Made by a program: the position numbers and the translations under genes. Below, piece by piece: positions 15,084 through 22,139 of a stretch of DNA of 35,652 nt. Source of the DNA: Chitinophagaceae bacterium (GTDB lineage: Bacteria; Bacteroidota; Bacteroidia; Chitinophagales; Chitinophagaceae); the NCBI GenBank assembly GCA_021299955.1, contig JAJTFQ010000025.1:1-35652 (forward strand), in the 5' to 3' direction. The notes under the pieces are model-generated. The model had not been told where the DNA came from, made no database searches, and saw only the letters and a program-made list of their open reading frames with translations. Positions within the stretch are counted from its first letter, which is position 1; every line of letters begins with the position of its first letter.

Positions 15084-16241
15084 GTGAAAGAGTTGAAGGA
15101 AATTGTGATCGCCAGTGATGCCGCTCTCCGCAACGGACAACGAGTGGCACTCGCATCCGTCGTTCATCTCGACGGATCCTCCTATCGGAGACCGGGTGCG
15201 CGGATGCTGGTGACGGATGAAGGAGAGATGACCGGCGCGATCAGTGGTGGTTGTCTGGAAGGAGACGCTTTGCGGAAGGCCATGCATGCGATCAGCCAGG
15301 GTAATAACCGGCTCGTTACATACGATACCACCGATGAGGATGATATGTCAATCGGCATTCAGTTGGGTTGCGCGGGTGTCATTCAGGTGCTGTTCGAACC
15401 TGTCGATGTCAACCAACCTGACCATCCCATAGAACTCATCAGAAAAGCCCATGCCGTCAGGCAGGCCTCGGTGCTGGTGACGCTGTTCGATCTTTCCACC
15501 CGGCATGGCGTTCAGCCGGGCACCTGTCTGCTGATGGAATCGGACGGCAGGCTGACCGGAGATATTCCCGTTGCACATCTGCGGGATGAAATCATCGGTG
15601 AGATGACAGTAGTCATGCAACAGAAAAGATCTGTATTCAAGGAATACAGATCTGCGGCCGGTGCGATAACAGCCTTCATCGAATACCTGCGGCCGCCGGT
15701 ATCACTTGTCGTCGTCGGGGCAGGCAATGATGCCATACCCATGATGCAGTTCGCCGAAAATCTGGGATGGGACGTCCGCATAGTCGATGGCCGAAACACC
15801 CATGCGCGTCCGGAAAGATTCGTCGCCGCCTGCCAGGTGTTGGTCAGCAAACCAGAAGCCGTGCTGGATCAGATACCCATCGATGAGCGTACCGTTTTCG
15901 TGATGATGACGCATAACTACAACTACGACATGGCCATGCTGAAAGCCTTGTTGCAGACGGAGGTCCCGTACATCGGTATGCTGGGGCCGAAAAAGAAGCT
16001 GCAACGGATGCTGGACGACATGAAAGCCGAGGACTTCATCCCGGATGATAGCATGATGTCCAGGGTGTTCGGTCCGGCCGGACTCGAGATCGATGCGGAA
16101 ACACCGGAAGAAATTGCATTAAGCATCATCGCAGAGATACAGGTGGTTTTTGGGAAAAAGCCAGGAGGGATGCTGCGCGACAAAGCAGATGTGATCCATT
16201 CGAGAACCGATATCCGGATCGAGACCGTCAGGATCAAGTGA
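15084..16241 (+). CDS. coxI: CoxI, XdhC-family maturation protein
   Basis: An intact 385-residue XdhC/CoxI protein. Domains: N-terminal XdhC_CoxI with ISGGCLEGDALR (about residues 52-63), a middle Rossmann fold opening with VVVGAGNDAIPMMQF (about 209-223), and the C-terminal block PYIGMLGPKKKLQRML. XdhC proteins bind molybdenum cofactor and help sulfurate and insert it into their client enzyme, so this is expected to load CoxL. The start is uncertain: the GTG at 15084 (VKELKEIVIAS) fits the family, whereas the TTG at 15075 overlaps a -7-like TTTAATTTG. It serves as the reference for the deletion in the coxF-like gene before it. Confidence 0.93.
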   Translation: MKELKEIVIASDAALRNGQRVALASVVHLDGSSYRRPGARMLVTDEGEMTGAISGGCLEGDALRKAMHAISQGNNRLVTYDTTDEDDMSIGIQLGCAGVIQVLFEPVDVNQPDHPIELIRKAHAVRQASVLVTLFDLSTRHGVQPGTCLLMESDGRLTGDIPVAHLRDEIIGEMTVVMQQKRSVFKEYRSAAGAITAFIEYLRPPVSLVVVGAGNDAIPMMQFAENLGWDVRIVDGRNTHARPERFVAACQVLVSKPEAVLDQIPIDERTVFVMMTHNYNYDMAMLKALLQTEVPYIGMLGPKKKLQRMLDDMKAEDFIPDDSMMSRVFGPAGLEIDAETPEEIALSIIAEIQVVFGKKPGGMLRDKADVIHSRTDIRIETVRIK

Positions 16242-16347
16242 GGATGAACACCGAAGGTTCGAATGGTGTGCGAAGCAGACGTCTGAACATAATATCAGGG
16301 ATGGTTGTTTGAAGCCGGATCCTGTAAATAAATATAAGCTTGGAATG

Positions 16348-16364
16348 GTTCATGGTCCATGAAC
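16348..16364. promoter_or_regulatory. Perfect palindrome upstream of moaA
   Basis: GTTCATGG-T-CCATGAAC has 8-base arms around one base and lies 25 bases before the moaA ATG in the 148-base gap after coxI. It could be a repressor or activator operator or a small RNA hairpin. It does not resemble the ModE consensus, and there is no U-tract. Confidence 0.4.
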
Positions 16365-16389
16365 TGATCCGTCATCAAAATTCAGCCAT

Positions 16390-17370
16390 ATGATCGTCGA
16401 CGGTTTCAACAGGGTGCACGATTATCTGCGGATCTCCCTCACGGACAACTGCAATCTCCGTTGTTTCTATTGCATGCCCGAAGAGGAATATGAATTTACG
16501 CCGGCGAGTAAACTGATGCAGGCCGAAGAGATCGAAACCATCGCCAAAATTTTCGTCGCCAACGGTGTGAATAAGATCAGGCTGACCGGTGGTGAGCCGC
16601 TGGTCAGGAAAGATGCAGCAGACATCATCCGTCGATTGGGAGCCCTCGGTGTGCGACTGACACTTACCACCAATGGAACCCGGCTGCATGACTTCATGGA
16701 TGTCATCAAAGCCGCCGGCATTACCTCCCTCAACATAAGCCTGGATACCCTCGACAAGGATCGCTTTATGCTTATGACCCGCAGGGATCAATATGATCGG
16801 GTCAGGAGCAACATCGCACTGGCCATCCGCGAGGGACTGCATGTAAAAGTGAATGTCGTGGCCATGAAGGGTCTGAATGACGGAGAGATCGTTGATTTCA
16901 TCCGTTGGACGAAAGATGAGCCGATCCATGTCAGATTCATTGAGTTCATGCCCTTTAGCGGAAATAAATGGAACAGCGATCGCGTCATGACCTGGCAGCA
17001 GATCCTGGAAGTGGCTACGAATGCCTTTGATGTGCTTCCGCTGGAACGTGAGAAACACGAGACTGCGAAAAAATACATCATTCCCGGGCATCTCGGAACC
17101 TTCGCCGTCATCAGCACCATGAGTGCGCCGTTCTGCAGCGATTGCAATAGGATGCGGCTCACCGCAGATGGCAAGATGAAGAACTGCCTCTTTTCGACCA
17201 CAGAGACAGATCTGCTCACCCCACACCGGCAGGGCATGGATATTGTTCCGCTGATCTATCAAAGCATTCGGGATAAGCAGAAGGCACTGGGTGGACAATT
17301 CACCACCGACATGGAGAAGATCGAGACATCGAAACTAGAAAACCGCAGTATGATCACGATCGGGGGATGA
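16390..17370 (+). CDS. moaA: GTP 3',8-cyclase
   Basis: The first enzyme of molybdenum cofactor synthesis, a radical SAM protein that rearranges GTP to 3',8-cyclo-GTP. It has 326 residues: the CxxxCxxC SAM cluster at Cys21, Cys25 and Cys28 (CNLRCFYC), the GGEP motif in LTGGEPLVRKD, and the C-terminal cluster site APFCSDCNRMRL with the third Cys in KMKNCLFS. It ends in the essential Gly-Gly tail (ITIGG). All functional elements are present. A gap of 94 bases separates it from moeA. Confidence 0.97.
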   Translation: MIVDGFNRVHDYLRISLTDNCNLRCFYCMPEEEYEFTPASKLMQAEEIETIAKIFVANGVNKIRLTGGEPLVRKDAADIIRRLGALGVRLTLTTNGTRLHDFMDVIKAAGITSLNISLDTLDKDRFMLMTRRDQYDRVRSNIALAIREGLHVKVNVVAMKGLNDGEIVDFIRWTKDEPIHVRFIEFMPFSGNKWNSDRVMTWQQILEVATNAFDVLPLEREKHETAKKYIIPGHLGTFAVISTMSAPFCSDCNRMRLTADGKMKNCLFSTTETDLLTPHRQGMDIVPLIYQSIRDKQKALGGQFTTDMEKIETSKLENRSMITIGG

Positions 17371-17375
17371 ACGCA

Positions 17376-17389
17376 GATTTGCTCAAATC
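17376..17389. promoter_or_regulatory. Palindrome upstream of moeA
   Basis: GATTTG-CT-CAAATC, 6-base arms around two bases, five bases after the moaA stop codon. A -7-like TATCTTTA follows at 17442-17449. It may be an operator of a secondary promoter for the moeA-to-desulfurase operon; nothing in the sequence decides this. Confidence 0.3.
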
Positions 17390-17464
17390 GGCTGCTCAGT
17401 ATTTGAATGGGAATAATATACCCACTCGTCTTTCTCGACCCTATCTTTATTGATGATGGAAAAA

Positions 17465-18640
17465 ATGATCACCGTGGATCGGGCACTCGAGCTCATCTGT
17501 TCACATATCCGCCCTTTAGATGCGGAGATGAGCAAACTCACAGATGCAAGAGGCCTGGTGTTGGCTGAAGATATTTACTCGGCCTATGATATCCCGGCCT
17601 TCCCACAATCCGGGATGGACGGTTATGCTTTTTCATTTCAGGAAGGCTTAACATCCTATCTCATTGAAGGAGAAGTAGCGGCAGGAGATGCTCAGACTTT
17701 TTTATTATCTGCCGGTAAGGCTTCGAGGATATTCACCGGTGCGGCCGTCCCTCCGGGAGCGGATACTGTGCTGCCACAGGAAAAAGCGCAGATCACAGAT
17801 GGCAGGCTGGCATTCGATTCATCAGTCATCAAGAAAGGTGATAATGTCAGGCTTCCCGGATCCGAGATCGCAAAGGGATCACTGGCGTTGTCTGCAGGCG
17901 CTGTGCTGCATCCCGCGCGGATCGGTTTCCTCTCCGGCATAGGCATCGCTGAGGCAAAAGTGATCCCGTCTCCGAAGGTATCCATCATCGTAACCGGCAA
18001 TGAACTGCAACAGGCCGGTGAGCCACTGGGATACGGACAAGTATATGATTCTAATTCACCAATGCTAAAGGCCTGCCTGGAGCAACTGGGCATTCGGGAT
18101 ACTCATATTTATTTTTCAGGAGATATCCCGGAAAGATTGAACCAACTGCTCGATCTGGCCTTACAGACATCCGACCTGGTATTGATGACAGGCGGTGTCA
18201 GTGTGGGGGATTATGATTTCACCCTCGGTGCGTTTGAAGCCTGTGGGATCGTCAGTCATTTTCACAAGATCAGACAGAAGCCGGGCAAACCCATGCTCTT
18301 CGGAACCCGGAACCATCAGGCCGTGTACGGATTGCCCGGCAATCCAGCTTCCGTGCTTACCTGCTTCTACGAATATGTGCTACCGGCCATCAGCATCATG
18401 ACGGGGGATAAAAAAGATTTGAAGGTCAGACAAGCGAAGCTAAGTCATGCCCATCGCAAGCCGGCGGGACTGACCCATTTCCTGAAAGCAAAAAATGAGG
18501 GAGATTTCGTAACATTGAAGGGCGGTCAGGAATCCTACAAACTATCGTCCTACGCTGAAGCCAACTGCATCGCGGTATTGACGGAAGAAGCTACCGACTT
18601 CGCGGAAGGACAGCTCATCGATATTCATATCATCCCATAA
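17465..18640 (+). CDS. moeA: Molybdopterin molybdenumtransferase
   Basis: Inserts molybdate into adenylylated molybdopterin to form active cofactor. From the ATG at 17465 it has 391 residues, normal for MoeA. Motifs: PAFPQSGMDGYAF near residue 45, IFTGAAVPPGADTV near 93, VYDSNSPMLKACL near 193, TGGVSVGDYDF near 240 and GLPGNPASVLTCFYEY near 285. Upstream ATG codons at 17450, 17453 and 17456 are in frame, but the -7-like box (TATCTTTA, 17442-17449) would place transcription start beyond them, and MITVDRALEL is the family's usual N-terminus. It is 9 bases upstream of the TauE gene. Confidence 0.95.
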   Translation: MITVDRALELICSHIRPLDAEMSKLTDARGLVLAEDIYSAYDIPAFPQSGMDGYAFSFQEGLTSYLIEGEVAAGDAQTFLLSAGKASRIFTGAAVPPGADTVLPQEKAQITDGRLAFDSSVIKKGDNVRLPGSEIAKGSLALSAGAVLHPARIGFLSGIGIAEAKVIPSPKVSIIVTGNELQQAGEPLGYGQVYDSNSPMLKACLEQLGIRDTHIYFSGDIPERLNQLLDLALQTSDLVLMTGGVSVGDYDFTLGAFEACGIVSHFHKIRQKPGKPMLFGTRNHQAVYGLPGNPASVLTCFYEYVLPAISIMTGDKKDLKVRQAKLSHAHRKPAGLTHFLKAKNEGDFVTLKGGQESYKLSSYAEANCIAVLTEEATDFAEGQLIDIHIIP

Positions 18641-18649
18641 GTCGAAGTC

Positions 18650-19381
18650 ATGTCCGTCGAGATCCTTTTTCTGGTACTGCTATTCATCGTGGCCTTCCTC
18701 TATGCCTCGGTGGGTCACGGCGGCGCCAGCGGCTATCTTGCCCTGATGGCCTTGTTCAGCATGTCGCCGGCCGTGATGAGGCCCACGGCGCTGCTGCTCA
18801 ACCTCTTCGTCTCCCTGTCGGCATTCATCCTGTTCTATCGGAGTGGTCATTTCAAGTGGAAGATATTCCTGCCATTCGCCCTTGCATCCATTCCCTGCTC
18901 CTTCCTCGGCGGGATGATCGAGATGGACGCGGCCATCTATAAAAAATTACTGGGTATCCTGTTGCTGATCCCTGTGGGACGCATGTTGATGAGCACTAAC
19001 GGTGACGAACAAACGAAAAATATTCCGGATGTAAAATTATCGCTGCTGATCGGCGCCATCATAGGATTTTTATCCGGTCTGATCGGTATTGGCGGCGGGA
19101 TCATTCTGTCGCCTGTCTTGTTGTTGTTGTCCTGGACCACCCAGAAACAGACGGCGGCCATCAGCGCGCTGTTCATTTTCGTAAATTCGGTGTCGGGACT
19201 AGCCGGACAATTCTCGCAGGGGATCGAACTTCAACCGGACATGTTCGCTTATGTGGGTGTAGCCTTTGCCGGTGGATCAGCAGGCGCCTGGATGGGATCT
19301 GCGAAACTCGATCACCGGGCACTGAAGTATCTGCTCTCCATCGTACTGACCGTAGCTTCCCTCAAACTCCTGCTCACCTAA
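18650..19381 (+). CDS. TauE/SafE-family membrane permease
   Basis: A 243-residue integral membrane protein of the TauE/SafE (sulfite exporter, DUF81) family with about eight hydrophobic segments. The two family repeats are visible as ASVGHGGASGYLAL near the N-terminus and GLIGIGGGIILSPVLLL in the second half. Members export sulfite, sulfoacetate or other organosulfur anions, and many are unassigned. It lies inside the molybdenum cofactor operon with 9-base gaps on both sides, so the substrate may relate to sulfur or oxyanion handling in cofactor synthesis. This functional link is inferred from position only. Confidence 0.9.
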   Translation: MSVEILFLVLLFIVAFLYASVGHGGASGYLALMALFSMSPAVMRPTALLLNLFVSLSAFILFYRSGHFKWKIFLPFALASIPCSFLGGMIEMDAAIYKKLLGILLLIPVGRMLMSTNGDEQTKNIPDVKLSLLIGAIIGFLSGLIGIGGGIILSPVLLLLSWTTQKQTAAISALFIFVNSVSGLAGQFSQGIELQPDMFAYVGVAFAGGSAGAWMGSAKLDHRALKYLLSIVLTVASLKLLLT

Positions 19382-19390
19382 TTACTTGCT

Positions 19391-19621
19391 ATGATTGATG
19401 TCAGATTTTTTGGACAATTGACGGATCGAACCGGATGTAACACTGTAAGTCTCGAAGATCAGCTTGATACGGATCACCTGATCCGACAGTTAAATGAACG
19501 GTTCCCCGCGCTAGCCGGCGCCAAATACATGCTCGCGGTAGATAACAAGATGATCCAGGCTAATACCATCCTATCTGACGGTTGCAGGGTAGACCTGCTG
19601 CCGCCCTTCTCCGGTGGTTGA
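19391..19621 (+). CDS. moaD: Molybdopterin synthase small subunit
   Basis: A 76-residue ubiquitin-like sulfur carrier ending in the essential Gly-Gly (LLPPFSGG), which becomes a thiocarboxylate and donates sulfur to precursor Z. It starts MIDVRFFGQLTDRTG, as is usual for MoaD, and contains DGCRVDLLPPF near the C-terminus. It is followed after 16 bases by the MoeB-like activating enzyme that adenylates its C-terminus, and MoaE, its partner, is next in line. Confidence 0.95.
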   Translation: MIDVRFFGQLTDRTGCNTVSLEDQLDTDHLIRQLNERFPALAGAKYMLAVDNKMIQANTILSDGCRVDLLPPFSGG

Positions 19622-19637
19622 GATAACGTAAGCGCAG

Positions 19638-20750
19638 ATGCAGGAAAGATATCATCGACAACTGATCCTGAAAGGATTCGGGACCGCAGCGCAGCAACGG
19701 TTGGCTGATGCGCGCGTATTGGTGATCGGGGCTGGTGGGCTCGGCTGCCCGATCATGCAGTACCTGGTGGCAGCGGGTGTCGGACATATCGGCATTGCTG
19801 ATCATGATCGGGTCAGCCTGTCCAACCTGCACCGGCAGGTATTGTTTGGAGATGAAGACATCGGAAGCCTGAAGGTCGAGGTAGCGAAACGGAGATTGAT
19901 GGCGCTCAACCCCGAAATAAATATAAATATCTGGCCCGTATCCTGGACGCAAAGTCATTGCTTAGATCATTTCCCAACGTACGATGTAGTGGTAGATGCG
20001 ACCGACAATTTCGCCACGCGGTATCTGATCAATGACGCCTGTGTCCTGCTGCAGAAGCCGCTGGTATTTGGTGCCGTTTCGCAATACGAAGGGCAGGTCG
20101 CGGTCTTCAATCACCTGAGATCAGATGGTTCCAGATCCGTAAATTACCGTGACCTGTTCCCCGTTCCGCCCCAGTCAGGCGAGGTGCTGAACTGCGCAGA
20201 GGGCGGGGTTCTTGGCGTTCTTCCCGGCATCATTGGATCGATGCAGGCCATGGAAGTCATCAAACTCATCACAGGCATCGGTGAGCCGCTGGCTGACCGC
20301 TTACTTACATATGATGCATTGTTTCAGCAATTCCTCGATTTCACGTTGTCGCCTCACCCCGACAGTGCAGCCATGACACCTCCCTCCCCGAAGGAATACC
20401 TGGCCCTCGATTATGCCAGAGCCTGTAGCATGGACATCACCGACCAGAAGGAAACGGATCCGGGTGATTGGAGGCAGAACCATCTTGCCAATCCGCTTGT
20501 TGATATACGGGAAGCGCATGAACAGCCAAGGTTGGCGGAACTTTGCGCTTCCCTGGGCGTGACCCTGGTGGAAATTCCGATGTCGGGTCTGCATGAACAT
20601 GCGGGAGAATTTTCCGGAAAAAGCGTGACCATCATCTGTCAATCCGGGAAAAGAAGCCTGGCCGCGATCAGGATACTCGAACAGATGGATGAAACAATCA
20701 TGGCCCGCAGTCTGAAAGGCGGTGTAAACGCCTTGTTTACATTTAAATAA
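19638..20750 (+). CDS. moeB: MoeB/ThiF-type activating enzyme fused to rhodanese
   Basis: A 370-residue MOCS3-like fusion that adenylates the MoaD C-terminus and can deliver sulfur through its rhodanese domain. The E1-like domain (1-255) starts RYHRQLILKGFG, has the nucleotide-binding VLVIGAGGLGCP, the VDATDNFATR segment and the conserved Cys in NCAEGGVLGVLPG. The rhodanese domain (about 275-370) has the active-site loop CQSGKRS. The usual zinc-binding cysteines are missing: the first CxxC pair of E. coli MoeB (CYRCLF) is NYRDLF here, and the second pair is absent in the SPHPDSAAM stretch. Some Bacteroidota homologues may share this. Function as the MoaD activator is strongly supported by position between moaD and moaE. 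Confidence 0.92.
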   Translation: MQERYHRQLILKGFGTAAQQRLADARVLVIGAGGLGCPIMQYLVAAGVGHIGIADHDRVSLSNLHRQVLFGDEDIGSLKVEVAKRRLMALNPEININIWPVSWTQSHCLDHFPTYDVVVDATDNFATRYLINDACVLLQKPLVFGAVSQYEGQVAVFNHLRSDGSRSVNYRDLFPVPPQSGEVLNCAEGGVLGVLPGIIGSMQAMEVIKLITGIGEPLADRLLTYDALFQQFLDFTLSPHPDSAAMTPPSPKEYLALDYARACSMDITDQKETDPGDWRQNHLANPLVDIREAHEQPRLAELCASLGVTLVEIPMSGLHEHAGEFSGKSVTIICQSGKRSLAAIRILEQMDETIMARSLKGGVNALFTFK

Positions 20751-20759
20751 ATATAAGCG

Positions 20760-21203
20760 ATGGAACCCAGGAAACCCAAGAACATTTTCATGGAAGGTCC
20801 GATATCTCCGACCTTTATCGCAGACAGCATTGCGAAACATGAAGGCAAGACATCCATTGGCGGACATGGCATCTTCCTGGGCCAGGTACGCGCCGATGAG
20901 ATCGATGGAAAGCCGGTGACCGGCATCGAGTATACAGCGCAGTCGGAGATGGCACTGGAGCGTATGGCGCAGATCCGGGAAGACATCTTTGCCAAGTATC
21001 CGCTGACCTGTATGCATGTACATCACAGCCTGGGCATCGTGCCTGCAGGCGGGCTCTGCCTCTTTGTATTTACTTCTTCCAAACACCGGAAGGCCGCGAT
21101 GGATGCGTGCTCGGAATGTGTGGAGCGCCTAAAGGCAGAACTTCCGATCTGGGGCAGGGAGATCTTCAGTGATGAGTCATACCAGTGGAAAGTCAATCAG
21201 TAA
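20760..21203 (+). CDS. moaE: Molybdopterin synthase large subunit
   Basis: The catalytic subunit of molybdopterin synthase, 147 residues, binding the MoaD tail and transferring sulfur to precursor Z. Family motifs include GGHGIFLGQVR, HVHHSLGIVPAG and SSKHRKAAMDAC. The lysine equivalent to E. coli Lys119 is in ERLKAE (Lys125), but the position of E. coli Lys126 (WKRE) is Gly132 (IWGREIF). This may be a lineage trait. The start codon is preceded by AAATAAATATAAGCGATG, the AU-rich leader seen elsewhere in the island. Confidence 0.93.
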   Translation: MEPRKPKNIFMEGPISPTFIADSIAKHEGKTSIGGHGIFLGQVRADEIDGKPVTGIEYTAQSEMALERMAQIREDIFAKYPLTCMHVHHSLGIVPAGGLCLFVFTSSKHRKAAMDACSECVERLKAELPIWGREIFSDESYQWKVNQ

Positions 21204-21219
21204 TTCTTAAAACGGCTAC

Positions 21220-22131
21220 ATGGTCAATATCACCCATAAATCCAGCACGCTTCGCGAAGCCATAGCGACGGCCATCCTGAAAGTATCGAAACAGGAAACC
21301 ATCGATACGATCATGGCAAGGAAGGTTCCGAAAGGCGATGTCTTCGAATTCAGCAGGGCCGCCGGTTTGCTGGCCTGCAAGAAAACCTACGAGGTGATCC
21401 CTGACTGCCATCCATTGCCGGTGGAGTTCACTTCCATCCAACATGAGATCTCGGGACTGGAAGTGCATATCCGGGTTGAAGTGCACACTGTCTACAAGAC
21501 CGGAGTGGAAGTGGAAGCCATGCATGGCGCAGCGGTCACGGCCCTGACGATGTACGATATGCTCAAACCCATCGATGACGGCATTGAGATCTCCACCATC
21601 CGGCTGGAGAAGAAGAAGGGCGGGAAATCAGACATCAAATATGCCTACCCCGATACTGTACGTGTGGCGGTCATAACCTGCAGCGACAGCGTCAGCAAGG
21701 GACTCAACACGGATAAAAGCGGAGATGTCATACAGGAACGACTTGGCAAACACCGGCTCAGCGTCTCCTGCCGGCTTTGCATCCCGGATGAATTCAACGT
21801 CATCCAATCTACCGCCGCCAGGCTCATCGAAGAAGGTTATCAACTCATTCTCTTCACCGGCGGCACAGGACTTTCGCCCAGGGATGTAACTCCGGACGCG
21901 ATCCGACCGCTGATCGAACGAGAAGTACCCGGCATCATGGAAGTGGCCCGCGACTACGGCCAGCAACGGACACCCTACGCCATGCTCAGCCGCGGCATCG
22001 CCGGCTTTGCGGGAGACGCCCTGCTGATCACGATGCCGGGATCTCCGAGGGGCGCGGCAGAAAGCATGGATGCTATTTTTCCATACATATTGCATGTGTT
22101 TCGGGTGAAGGAAGGCGTGAGACACGATTGA
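21220..22131 (+). CDS. moaCB: Bifunctional MoaC-MoaB/MogA fusion
   Basis: A 303-residue fusion. The N-terminal MoaC domain (1-138) converts 3',8-cyclo-GTP to cyclic pyranopterin monophosphate: it shows DCHPLPVEF, VEVEAMHGAAVTALTMYD and the KKGGKSD end. The C-terminal MoaB/MogA domain (from about 145) adenylylates molybdopterin before molybdenum insertion: VAVITCSDSVSKG, FTGGTGLSPRDVTPDA and MPGSPRGAAESM. Such fusions are known in bacteria. With moaA, moaD, moaE, moeB and moeA this completes synthesis of the mononucleotide cofactor. It nearly abuts the following desulfurase gene. Confidence 0.95.
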   Translation: MVNITHKSSTLREAIATAILKVSKQETIDTIMARKVPKGDVFEFSRAAGLLACKKTYEVIPDCHPLPVEFTSIQHEISGLEVHIRVEVHTVYKTGVEVEAMHGAAVTALTMYDMLKPIDDGIEISTIRLEKKKGGKSDIKYAYPDTVRVAVITCSDSVSKGLNTDKSGDVIQERLGKHRLSVSCRLCIPDEFNVIQSTAARLIEEGYQLILFTGGTGLSPRDVTPDAIRPLIEREVPGIMEVARDYGQQRTPYAMLSRGIAGFAGDALLITMPGSPRGAAESMDAIFPYILHVFRVKEGVRHD

Positions 22132-22139
22132 AAATAAAT

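Noticed and set aside
16242-16389. Molybdenum cofactor riboswitch before moaA
   Set aside because: The gap holds only one short palindrome and an AT-rich stretch. I could not build the multi-helix Moco RNA fold or find its conserved loops.
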